Below are positions 7,885 through 15,282 of a stretch of DNA of 38,077 bases, piece after piece (position 1 is the first letter of the stretch; every line of letters begins with the position of its first letter). Source of the stretch: an uncultured Saprospiraceae bacterium. Lineage in GTDB: Bacteria > Bacteroidota > Bacteroidia > Chitinophagales > Saprospiraceae. The stretch is taken from NCBI GenBank assembly GCA_937921775.1, contig CAKZUK010000178.1, forward strand, positions 1 to 38,077. Direction: 5' to 3'. The translations under genes and the position numbers were made by a program. The notes below the pieces were generated by a model that had not been told where the DNA came from, made no database searches, and saw nothing but the letters and a program-made list of their open reading frames with translations.

Positions 7885-9225
7885 ATGGCACAGGTAGAAC
7901 TCATCATGCCCAAAATGGGAGAAAGTATCATGGAAGCGACGATCCTTAAGTGGGTCAAAAATGTCGGAGATACGGTTGATATAGACGAAACCATTCTAGA
8001 AATAGCAACAGATAAGGTCGATTCAGAAATACCAAGCCCGGTAGCAGGAACAATAGCGAAAATTCTCTTTCAGGAGGACGATGTTGTTGAGATTGGTAAA
8101 GTGATTGCAATTATCGCAACGGAAGGAGAAGACCTTGCCGCTACACCTTCTCCTGCAGCTGAAGTTGTAGCATCTTCTGGATCAAATGGGGTAAAGAAAG
8201 AATCACCTGCTCCTGCTACATCGGCGCCAGCTACCGCTGAAGTTGCCACTATGGTAGCACCTAGTAGAGGGAGTGATGGTAATGGACGTTTTTACTCGCC
8301 ACTTGTGCGCAACATTGCGAAAAAAGAGAATATTGGTGAAGTAGAATTGAATGCTGTTACAGGAACCGGACAAAATGGACGGGTAACGAAAAAAGATATT
8401 CTAGCTTATCTGAATAATAGAACTGGAGCAGGTACTCAGTCAGCACCTGCCGTTTCAAAAAGTATTGCTCAGCCGGTATCAACTAGTTCTGCAACTAGCT
8501 CAGTATCCGGTGATGATGAAATCGTAGAGATGGATCGAATGCGTAAGATGATTGCTGATCACATGGTGATGTCGAAGCGAACTTCTGCACACGTAACTTC
8601 ATATATCGAAGCTGATGTGACAAATTTAGTGAACTGGAGAAACAAAGTAAAAGGAGAATTTCAGAAAAAATATGGTGAGAAAATTACTTTCACACCAATT
8701 TTTATAGAGGCTGTTGCGAAAGCAATTGGCGACTTCCCAATGATTAATGTTTCAGTTGATGCAACTGGAACCAAGATCATTGTAAAAAAGAATATTAATG
8801 TAGGAATGGCTGCAGCATTGCCATCAGGTAACCTTATCGTTCCTGTAATTAAAAATGCAGACCGACTTAACTTATTGGGATTAGCTAAATCAGTAAATGA
8901 TTTAGCTAATCGTGCTCGTGGTAATAAACTCAAGCCAGAGGAAGTACAAGGTGGAACGTTTACATTGACCAATGTAGGAACATTCGGTAACGTAATGGGA
9001 ACACCAATTATCAATCAGCCTCAGGTAGCAATCATGGCGGTAGGAGCAATTCGAAAAAAACCAGCTGTAATTGAAACGGAGTATGGGGATGTGATCGCTG
9101 TTCGTCAAATGATGTTCATGTCACTTTCTTACGACCATAGAGTGGTTGATGGATTCTTAGGTGGATCTTTCCTTCGTAGAGTTGGAGATTACCTAGAAGC
9201 TTTTGATGCCAGTCAGACGGTTTAG
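7885..9225 (+). CDS. Dihydrolipoamide acyltransferase (E2) of a 2-oxoacid dehydrogenase complex
   Basis: A 446-residue E2 core enzyme that passes an acyl group from its swinging lipoyl arm to CoA. The lipoyl domain (residues 1-78) carries the modification site IATDKVDSEIPSP with Lys44. An Ala/Pro/Ser-rich linker (about 85-130) leads to the E3-binding domain (YSPLVRNIAKKENI...GRVTKKDILAYL, about 132-175), a second flexible linker, and the acyltransferase domain. The catalytic motif is SYDHRVVDGFLGG with His418 and Asp422. There is one lipoyl domain. Whether the substrate is pyruvate, 2-oxoglutarate or branched-chain 2-oxoacids cannot be decided from this gene alone; E1 and E3 genes are not in the window. 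It has its own promoter, so it is probably monocistronic here. Confidence 0.95.
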   Translation: MAQVELIMPKMGESIMEATILKWVKNVGDTVDIDETILEIATDKVDSEIPSPVAGTIAKILFQEDDVVEIGKVIAIIATEGEDLAATPSPAAEVVASSGSNGVKKESPAPATSAPATAEVATMVAPSRGSDGNGRFYSPLVRNIAKKENIGEVELNAVTGTGQNGRVTKKDILAYLNNRTGAGTQSAPAVSKSIAQPVSTSSATSSVSGDDEIVEMDRMRKMIADHMVMSKRTSAHVTSYIEADVTNLVNWRNKVKGEFQKKYGEKITFTPIFIEAVAKAIGDFPMINVSVDATGTKIIVKKNINVGMAAALPSGNLIVPVIKNADRLNLLGLAKSVNDLANRARGNKLKPEEVQGGTFTLTNVGTFGNVMGTPIINQPQVAIMAVGAIRKKPAVIETEYGDVIAVRQMMFMSLSYDHRVVDGFLGGSFLRRVGDYLEAFDASQTV

Positions 9226-9260
9226 TTTTAATGTTTTCCCTAAATTACCTTTTGTCTAAA

Positions 9261-9268
9261 TACTTTTG
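9261..9268 (+). promoter_or_regulatory. Possible -7 promoter element upstream of the OmpA/PD40 gene
   Basis: TACTTTTG matches the Bacteroidota -7 consensus TAnnTTTG. The -33 partner is weak: only TTTTC about 22 nt upstream. If it is used, the transcript would start near 9275 and carry the three-way-junction fold at 9298-9358 in its 5' leader. Confidence 0.35.
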
Positions 9269-9297
9269 AGATACCCAAATCGATAAACAATGATTAG

Positions 9298-9358
9298 TTA
9301 AAAGCTTTCACGAAAGTGAAGTCTTATTCAGAAATAAAAAATGCTGAATAGCTTTTAA
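9298..9358 (+). promoter_or_regulatory. Three-way-junction (cloverleaf-like) fold in the 5' leader of the OmpA/PD40 gene
   Basis: Three helices fit with almost no unpaired bases between them. P1 pairs TTAAAAGC (9298-9305) with GCTTTTAA (9351-9358), 8 bp perfect. P2 pairs TTCAC (9307-9311) with GTGAA (9316-9320) across a GAAA tetraloop. P3 pairs TATTCAG (9325-9331) with CTGAATA (9344-9350), 7 bp perfect, and abuts P1. The element ends 32 nt before the ATG. It could be a leader RNA or the 3' end of the E2 transcript, although no T-tract follows. Confidence 0.45.
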
Positions 9359-9390
9359 TAAATCAATTAGAAAAAGAAATCTCTAACAAT

Positions 9391-11562
9391 ATGTATAGTA
9401 GATTAATGGTACTTGTGTTGTTTTGCTTTTGTACTTTCATAAGTCAAGGGCAGGATCCTGTAAAGAAGTTAAAAGCTGAGGCTGACCGATATTACGTTAA
9501 CAAAAAATATCCTGAAGCACTCAACCTCTTCCTTAAATATCAACGCGTCAAGTCGATCGACAATGATACCCGCTACAAAATAGGGCAATGTTATTTAGAA
9601 AATAACGAACCAGCAGAGGCGCGTAAGTTTCTTCAGTATGTTGTTGAAAATGCTAAAAAGCCAAAGGCGGAAGCCTACTATGGAATAGCTCGTTCGTATC
9701 ATGTACAAGGTGAATTTGAGAAGGCAGCTATCTCATACAAAGCATATTTGTCAGCAACCACTAAAGGGCATTCACTTCGTGAAAGTGCTAAGGATGATAT
9801 AAAGAGATGTGTGAATGGCTTCAATATTCGATCTGTTTCAGAACAGGTAATTGTTGAGAATTTGGGAGAATATGTGAATTCAAAAGGAGATGACTTTGGG
9901 CCTGTTTTAAGCCCAAATTATAAAGACAAAATTTATTTTAGTTCAACCAGAGATGGTAATGTGGGGGACCTGCGTGCAGAAAATGGGACTAAGAAAGATA
10001 AGTATGGTCATTATAAAACGGATATTATATCGTCAAATGTACAGAATGGCCAGTGGGACATTCCAGCTCCACTAGGTAACTTGATTAATAGTTCCAAAAA
10101 TGATGTGATCTTAGGATTTAATTCGAATGGACAGGTTATGTATTACTTCAAAGGAGTGAGCTTGTTTAGCGGAGAGATTTTGGTAGATACATTTTCTGCT
10201 GGTGCTCCTCCAATTGTGCCTTCTCGATTTGAAAGTCCTATGATAGCAGAGAGTGGTGATAATTTTCCGTACTTTTTTAACGATACGGTTATGTTGTTCT
10301 CTAGTAGTAGAAAAGGTGGTTACGGTGGTATGGACTTGTATATTACAGAAAATAAAAATGGTCAATGGCAGACTCCTCAAAATTTAGGGCCTAAAATTAA
10401 TTCTGCATATGATGAGGTGACGCCCTTCCTTTCTGTCGATGGTCGTTCACTTTATTTTAGTTCAAATAATCTCAAAGGAATTGGCGGACACGATGTTTAT
10501 AAATCAGTTTTTATTGACAAAAAACAAGCTTGGTCTGAAGCAGAGAATGCAGGTGTACCCATCAACTCGACGGGCGATGACATGCATTTTAAATTATCAA
10601 AAGATGGAACGAAAAGTTTCTTTAGCTCATCCCGATTATCGTCCTATGGTAAGCGTGATATTTTTGTAGGATACTTTAATGTGGGAAAAGTTGAACAGAA
10701 AATCAAATCAAATCCCCTAGTTTTTAGTCAGGTAGAAATTAACTTGGATGGCAGTAACCTCCCGGATAGTGGTGATATTAATGAAGGTTTTTCAGAGAAT
10801 GAAATTACAACATATAATCTGGAACAATTAATATGCGATCGTGGAGATGAAGTATTGACAGTAGCAAATAAGAAAAAGCTTGACGCTGCTGCTCGAATGC
10901 TCCTGAATTATCCGCGAATAATTGTTGAATTGACAAGTCATTCTTCAGTAACAGGTTCGCCAAAGTTTGATCTATATAATTCTGCAAGAAGAGGAGATAT
11001 AGCAGCAAATTATTTAATTGAAAAAGGAGTCCGTGCGGATAATATACTGGTAAAAGGTTGTGGGGTAAGTTATCCCATAGCGAATGCTCAAACAGAAGGA
11101 GGTGGGATGAATGTGATGGCAGCTAAGCTGAATAAACGAATTAATCTCCGTTTTCACCACACCAGTGGTTTACCGATAAAGATTAATGTTGCAGACGTGA
11201 AAGTGAGTAGCTTTATGGAAAACGATACCTGGTCTATTTATAACAAGACTATTGAGGGTTTGTCCTATAAAGTACAGATTGCGTCTTTGAAACAAATGTA
11301 CAATGGAGATATAGTGACGAGCTATCCTAATGCAGCAATAGAAAGTAATGGCCAAAGTGATTATTACCAGTATACTGTAGGTTTGTACAAGTCGTTTTAC
11401 TCTGCAGAAACCTTGCGAAAAGAATTAGTACGTAATGGTTTGTCAGATGTTTTTGTGGTGCCTTATGTTAACGGATTGAGAGCGTCAATTGAAGATGCTA
11501 AAATATATGCAAATGCATTTCCTGATTTGCAAAACTACCTTAGAGGAATTGGAGAAAACTAA
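9391..11562 (+). CDS. TPR-PD40-OmpA envelope protein with SPOR-like C-terminus
   Basis: A 723-residue secreted protein. A signal peptide (MYSRLMVLVLFCFCTFISQGQ) is followed by TPR-type helices (about 25-125: DRYYVNKKYPEALNLFLKYQ), then PD40/WD40-like strands (about 165-440) with repeated patterns such as DKIYFSSTRDGN, VMLFSSSRKGGYGG and SLYFSSNNLKGIGG. An OmpA-like peptidoglycan-binding domain (about 490-605: TSHSSVTGSPKFDLYNSARRGDI) follows, and about 90 C-terminal residues (YKVQIASLKQMY...YQYTVGLYKSFYSAE) look like a SPOR-type fold. Related multi-domain proteins in Bacteroidota, such as PorE of type IX secretion, anchor outer-membrane complexes to the cell wall. The carboxypeptidase-regulatory domain usual in PorE was not seen, so a T9SS role is only possible. 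Confidence 0.82.
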   Translation: MYSRLMVLVLFCFCTFISQGQDPVKKLKAEADRYYVNKKYPEALNLFLKYQRVKSIDNDTRYKIGQCYLENNEPAEARKFLQYVVENAKKPKAEAYYGIARSYHVQGEFEKAAISYKAYLSATTKGHSLRESAKDDIKRCVNGFNIRSVSEQVIVENLGEYVNSKGDDFGPVLSPNYKDKIYFSSTRDGNVGDLRAENGTKKDKYGHYKTDIISSNVQNGQWDIPAPLGNLINSSKNDVILGFNSNGQVMYYFKGVSLFSGEILVDTFSAGAPPIVPSRFESPMIAESGDNFPYFFNDTVMLFSSSRKGGYGGMDLYITENKNGQWQTPQNLGPKINSAYDEVTPFLSVDGRSLYFSSNNLKGIGGHDVYKSVFIDKKQAWSEAENAGVPINSTGDDMHFKLSKDGTKSFFSSSRLSSYGKRDIFVGYFNVGKVEQKIKSNPLVFSQVEINLDGSNLPDSGDINEGFSENEITTYNLEQLICDRGDEVLTVANKKKLDAAARMLLNYPRIIVELTSHSSVTGSPKFDLYNSARRGDIAANYLIEKGVRADNILVKGCGVSYPIANAQTEGGGMNVMAAKLNKRINLRFHHTSGLPIKINVADVKVSSFMENDTWSIYNKTIEGLSYKVQIASLKQMYNGDIVTSYPNAAIESNGQSDYYQYTVGLYKSFYSAETLRKELVRNGLSDVFVVPYVNGLRASIEDAKIYANAFPDLQNYLRGIGEN

Positions 11563-11595
11563 TTAGCGAAAACTATCGCTAAAAAAAACCAAAAA

Positions 11596-12153
11596 ATGAA
11601 TAAAATAGACTTTCTTAAAGAGAGCTTGCGCAATTTGAAGACCGTTGGTACAGTGACAAGAAGCTCACCATTTTTGTGCAAGGGGATGATTAAGCCAGTT
11701 GATTTTAAAAAGGCAGATGTAATCATAGAGTTAGGAGGGGGCGATGGAGTAGTAACCAAACATATTTTAGGAGCTATGAAGCCTGATGCAAAGTTGTTAA
11801 CCTTTGAAGTAAACGGTTCATTTTGTGATATAATTCGCGAAATAAAAGACGAGCGCCTGCACGTGATAGAAGACTCAGCTGAGCACCTTGAAGCTCACAT
11901 GGAAAAGCATGGAATAAAAGAAGTGGACTACATTATTTCTGCTATTCCTTTTGTTTCTCTTCCTGATGAACTTTGCTATAAGATTGTTGGTATATGTAAA
12001 AAGGTGCTTCGTTCGAAAGGTCTTTTTGTTCAGATACACTATTCATTATTAATGAAGAAAATTTACAAAAGTGTATTTGGTAATGTTGATGTGAGCTTTG
12101 TACCTATTAACATTCCGCCAGCTTTTGTTTTGGTATCTGAGAAGCGTGATTAA
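11596..12153 (+). CDS. Small SAM-dependent methyltransferase (phospholipid N-methyltransferase-like)
   Basis: A 185-residue cytoplasmic Rossmann-fold methyltransferase. Motif I is VIIELGGGDGVVTKHIL (about residues 41-58), an acidic residue follows beta2 (TFEVNGSF), and the motif IV region is DYIISAIPFVSLPD. The RSSPFLCKGMI segment near the N-terminus and the SAIPF motif recall the COG3963 phospholipid N-methyltransferase group, which resembles rRNA adenine dimethylases. The natural acceptor is unknown. It begins 33 nt after the OmpA/PD40 gene, so co-transcription is likely. A short hairpin (TTAGCG/CGCTAA, 11562-11581) lies between them. The stop codon lies within an inverted repeat shared with the convergent gene. 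Confidence 0.75.
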   Translation: MNKIDFLKESLRNLKTVGTVTRSSPFLCKGMIKPVDFKKADVIIELGGGDGVVTKHILGAMKPDAKLLTFEVNGSFCDIIREIKDERLHVIEDSAEHLEAHMEKHGIKEVDYIISAIPFVSLPDELCYKIVGICKKVLRSKGLFVQIHYSLLMKKIYKSVFGNVDVSFVPINIPPAFVLVSEKRD

Positions 12154-12200
12154 GAAAAAGTTGGAAGTGGGAGCTTAGGAGATGGAAGTTTTCTTTAATC
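12148..12200. terminator. Shared inverted repeat over two convergent stop codons
   Basis: GATTAAGAAAA (12148-12158) pairs with TTTTCTTTAATC (12189-12200). The first GATTAA contains the methyltransferase stop, and the reverse complement of the last bases contains the stop of the convergent EEP gene, so both coding ends lie in the arms. The 30-nt loop is purine-rich with 7-nt units (AGTTGGA, AGTGGGA, AGATGGA). The T-rich outer arm on each strand could act as a bidirectional terminator. Confidence 0.5.
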
Positions 12201-13232
12201 AAGGAAGTGAAACCGACTCAGCACAGGATAGTGGTCTGATACGGATACCTTTAGGATTTTGTGTTCATCTACAACTACTTGGTCGCCAGCAAAAATATAA
12301 TCGATTCTTAGTGCAGGTATTTTACCTGCATAAGTAGAGCCCATTCCTGAACCTCTTTCACAGAAAGAATCTTTGAGACCATCTGACAGAATGCGGTAAA
12401 CATATGATTGAGGTGTCTCATTAAAATCACCGCAAAGGATAACCTTGTTCTTTTTCTTGTGAATGTGAGCGGAAATTTTTCTTGCTTGATCAACCCGCAC
12501 TTTTGAAGCGTATTTTATTTTTCGAAGTACACTGCGTATTCCCAACCAAGTACGTTTCTCTCCCAACTCTTTTTCCTCAATCATTCTATTGGCTTCGTCA
12601 CTAATCCGATTTGACTTTAAGTGAACGTTGTAGATATTTATGGATTTGCCTTTGTAATCAATACTGGCGTAGATAGAACCATTATTACCTTGGTCTACAA
12701 TAGCTTTGTTGGTAATTGGGTATTTTGAAAAAATAGCTAAGGAGACTTTGTTTGGTCTGTAGTAGTAGTCAAGTCCAGTAGTTTTGGCAACACGTTCAAG
12801 CAATCCCTTTTTTCTTGGGAATTCCTGAAAACAGACTACATCCGATTTTTGTTGAGAAAGAAATTTGAGGATCTCTTTTTCTGTACTTTTATCATCAGTA
12901 AAATTATAAAACGAGCGACAGTTAAAGCTCATAACACTCAAGTCATTTTCGTGAACTTCGCTAGAGGCAGCATGAAAACCAATCAGACTTTTGACGTGCC
13001 CCCATCCCATAATGATGCAGCCAAGTGAAAACAGCAGGTACATATTTTTGGTGCTCAACCAAAATAAAACAAAAAATATATTGAGTAGTAAAAGCCAGAA
13101 AAAGGCCATCCCAAAGAAAGAAAAAAACCAACCATATTCAGGACTTACGTATGGGGCAAGGTAGGCTAAGAAAGTGGCTAATATTACGAGAACATTTAAC
13201 CAGCGGAATATTTTTTTGACGCGTTGTCTCAA
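12195..13232 (-). CDS. Membrane-anchored endonuclease/exonuclease/phosphatase-family protein
   Basis: A 345-residue protein with three N-terminal transmembrane helices (about residues 12-85) and a C-terminal EEP domain, the fold of DNase I, inositol phosphatases and sphingomyelinases. The expected metal and catalytic residues are present in order: Asn104 (MSFNCRSF), Glu137 (VCFQEF), the His of YNVHLKSNR, Asp/Asn of LCGDFNETP, and the terminal SDHYPVLSRF. The topology suggests the domain faces the periplasm, but the substrate cannot be deduced. It ends the run 104-aa protein-mutL-rhomboid-rhomboid-EEP on the minus strand, an order I recall as recurrent in Bacteroidota. A gap of 190 nt separates it from the upstream rhomboid gene. 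Confidence 0.88.
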   Translation of the reverse strand: MRQRVKKIFRWLNVLVILATFLAYLAPYVSPEYGWFFSFFGMAFFWLLLLNIFFVLFWLSTKNMYLLFSLGCIIMGWGHVKSLIGFHAASSEVHENDLSVMSFNCRSFYNFTDDKSTEKEILKFLSQQKSDVVCFQEFPRKKGLLERVAKTTGLDYYYRPNKVSLAIFSKYPITNKAIVDQGNNGSIYASIDYKGKSINIYNVHLKSNRISDEANRMIEEKELGEKRTWLGIRSVLRKIKYASKVRVDQARKISAHIHKKKNKVILCGDFNETPQSYVYRILSDGLKDSFCERGSGMGSTYAGKIPALRIDYIFAGDQVVVDEHKILKVSVSDHYPVLSRFHFLD

Positions 13233-13277
13233 TTCTTGAATTTTATAATCGGTTTGATTGGTCGGCGTGTACTTGAT

Positions 13278-13417
13278 TTCGACTACACTTCGACGATGTT
13301 CATTGCGAACCTTCAGTCGAGTTAGCTTTAATTTTTATGCAAAATATTGCACATTATTTTAAACGATCATCTAGTTATTAAAATTGAGGGGCACCACCTG
13401 AGCGTAGTCGAAGCTAA
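13278..13417. repeat. TTCGACTAC-type inverted repeat between EEP and rhomboid genes
   Basis: TTCGACTAC at 13278-13286 is repeated inverted as GTAGTCGAA at 13404-13412. The longer right copy (13398-13417) is the reverse complement of a 20-mer matching 18 of 20 bases at 19911-19930. The core, AGCTTCGACTACGCTCAG, resembles a short dispersed intergenic repeat that I recall in many Bacteroidota genomes. Confidence 0.6.
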
Positions 13418-13422
13418 GTCTT

Positions 13423-14352
13423 CTACTTCTTACTAGCCCTAAATAAAAACTCTTTCTCTTCATCCGAAAGGCTATCATAACCGGTCTTCTTGATCTTTTC
13501 AAGAATACTATCTATTTGTTCCTGATGGGAAAGGTCGACTTTTTTATCAGTAACAGCATTCCCGAATATCTTTCCTTTATTTTTGTATACTGCTTTTACT
13601 TTTCGCGGTTTTTCGTCTTTTTTAGATGGCTTGAATAGGCCCGTAATCCAGGCAATGAAGTTATTGAAAGGTAATGACATGTCATTACCGCCACGTAATT
13701 GAAGCACAAAGAAATATCCAAAAGCTGCGCCACCTAAATGTGCAAAGGCACCTCCCGTATTTGTATTCACAGAAGTACCAATGAGGTCTAAGAACACAAG
13801 AACAGCTACAATGTATTTTAGTTTGACTGCTCCAATGAGTAATAAATTCATTTGATATTCGGGGGCAAGTACACCAGAAGCTACTACGATAGCCATCACT
13901 CCAGCAGAAGCTCCTAATGCATAAGAGATTCCATCTCCTCCATAAGGAAGAATGTTAGCAGTAATGAAATAAACAATACCTCCAGCAATACCTCCAAGAA
14001 TATAGAGCGGTAAAATCCGATGATTGCCTATAAGGTCACTCACAATTCGACCAAACCAATAAAGAAACAGCATATTGAAAAGAATATGTGTGAATCCTTC
14101 GTGTAAGAAAATACTGGTAATGAGTACCCAAGGATGTGTCAGGATATGCCAAGCATCAGAAGACATGCAAAAGAAATGCAAAATATCGGTGTACATGGTC
14201 GACTGTGAAGAGCCGTCATTTCCGGGAAGATTGAAGATTAAGTGAACGATATTAATAATAACAAAAGCAATCACATTAATGATAATGAGTCGTGTGACCA
14301 TACCGCCACTACTAAACTGCCGCTTTACATCGTCCAATATTGATGTTAACAT
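13423..14352 (-). CDS. Rhomboid intramembrane serine protease (long form)
   Basis: A 309-residue polytopic inner-membrane protease that cleaves transmembrane segments of other proteins. The catalytic dyad is Ser149 in GASAGVMA and His205 in AHLGGAAFGY; the oxyanion-side motif HILFNMLFLYWFG supplies His89/Asn93. Six or more membrane segments lie between residues 20 and 220. After them comes a basic cytoplasmic linker and a 30-residue conserved tail (SILEKIKKTGYDSLSDEEKE), as seen in many Bacteroidota rhomboids. It lies downstream of a second rhomboid (132-nt gap). A TAnnTTTG box immediately upstream would place the transcript start almost on this ATG; Met18 (14301) is an alternative start. Confidence 0.93.
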   Translation of the reverse strand: MLTSILDDVKRQFSSGGMVTRLIIINVIAFVIINIVHLIFNLPGNDGSSQSTMYTDILHFFCMSSDAWHILTHPWVLITSIFLHEGFTHILFNMLFLYWFGRIVSDLIGNHRILPLYILGGIAGGIVYFITANILPYGGDGISYALGASAGVMAIVVASGVLAPEYQMNLLLIGAVKLKYIVAVLVFLDLIGTSVNTNTGGAFAHLGGAAFGYFFVLQLRGGNDMSLPFNNFIAWITGLFKPSKKDEKPRKVKAVYKNKGKIFGNAVTDKKVDLSHQEQIDSILEKIKKTGYDSLSDEEKEFLFRASKK

Positions 14353-14356
14353 AATT

Positions 14357-14388
14357 CAAAGGTATAAACTTGTATATGGAATTTCAAG
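14357..14388 (-). promoter_or_regulatory. Possible promoter directly at the start of the long rhomboid gene
   Basis: On the minus strand, CTTG (14388-14385) is followed after 20 nt by TACCTTTG (14364-14357), matching the Bacteroidota -33/-7 pattern. The -7 element ends only 4 nt before the annotated ATG, so the mRNA would be leaderless or translation would begin at Met18. Confidence 0.45.
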
Positions 14389-14484
14389 TATATATACAAC
14401 ATACCTGCCAAATAAAGGTTTAAAATGACTTTTGAGCTAGACTTGATAGTTAAATACATTGTATAAAATGTAAAAATCTAATAT

Positions 14485-15090
14485 CTAAAGTCGTGAGCCA
14501 AATTTTCGCCAATATATAATAAGCAGAAAACCTGTAATCGCTCCTCCCAAATGGGCAAAATGAGCAATTCCTGTATTCAGGTTACTCACACCTAAAAATA
14601 GCTCAATCGCCCCATAAATCAAGACAAAATACTTAGCTTTCATAGGGATTGGAGGTATCAATAGCATGATTTTGCTATTAGGGTAGAGCATTCCATAACC
14701 TGCTAGAAGACCGAATATTGCTCCTGAAGCACCTGCCATCTGACCTGCGGAGCCTCCATTTTGTATCTCAAAATAAGTTATAAGCATATGTAATGCCATA
14801 GCTCCAAAGCCAGTCATTAGATAGTAAAATAAAAATCGTTTTGGCCCCCAAGCCATTTCCAATGGAGGTCCAAACATAAATAAGCCAAACATATTGAAAA
14901 AGAGATGGGTCGTTCCAAAATGCATAAACATATGACTGGCCAGTTGATAAGGCGCAAACCCTTCGGTGCCAGGCCATTTAAGTGATAAGAACCAATATGC
15001 TTCTTGCTCACCTAAAATAAGTGTGGATCCAAAATAGACCACCACATTTATAATCAATAGCATCTTAACAACTTCGGTAATCCGTAACAT
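14485..15090 (-). CDS. Rhomboid intramembrane serine protease (short form)
   Basis: A 201-residue compact rhomboid. The catalytic Ser122 lies in GASGAIFG, His180 in AHLGGAITGF, and the conserved HLFFNMFGLFMFG supplies His62/Asn66. WGPKRFLFYY is the family L1/TM motif region. Unlike its neighbour it ends right after the last membrane helix, with no cytoplasmic tail. It lies between mutL and the long rhomboid on the same strand. The two share the active-site plan but are clearly divergent, so this is an old duplication or two subfamilies kept together. Substrates are unknown. Confidence 0.93.
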   Translation of the reverse strand: MLRITEVVKMLLIINVVVYFGSTLILGEQEAYWFLSLKWPGTEGFAPYQLASHMFMHFGTTHLFFNMFGLFMFGPPLEMAWGPKRFLFYYLMTGFGAMALHMLITYFEIQNGGSAGQMAGASGAIFGLLAGYGMLYPNSKIMLLIPPIPMKAKYFVLIYGAIELFLGVSNLNTGIAHFAHLGGAITGFLLIIYWRKFGSRL

Positions 15091-15141
15091 AGAATATCAA
15101 TAAGTTTGAGTAATAAAACTCTAAGTTAATTGTAAAAATTG

Positions 15142-15157
15142 TAAAAGTCGACTTTTA
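15142..15157. repeat. Perfect 16-bp palindrome upstream of the short rhomboid gene
   Basis: TAAAAGTCGACTTTTA reads the same on both strands, centred at 15149/15150, 52 nt upstream of the rhomboid ATG. It could be an operator for a dimeric regulator or simply an AT-rich hairpin. Confidence 0.4.
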
Positions 15158-15164
15158 TCGACTA

Positions 15165-15282
15165 GTGAGAACTTGAGACTCGAGAGTGAGGACTTTCATC
15201 AGACAGAAGTCTTCTTATAGACAATACTGTGGTCGCACGACGCTTATGGGGGGGCTTCCTACTTCTCACTCTCAACTTTTTT
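15165..15282. repeat. Imperfect purine/pyrimidine inverted repeat after mutL
   Basis: The left arm (15165-15194) is GA-rich in units of about 7 bp (GAGAACT, TGAGACT, CGAGAGT, GAGGACT). The right arm (15254-15282) is its imperfect complement (ACTTCTC, ACTCTCA, ACTTTTT) and touches the mutL stop codon at 15283. About 60 nt lie between the arms. Confidence 0.55.
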
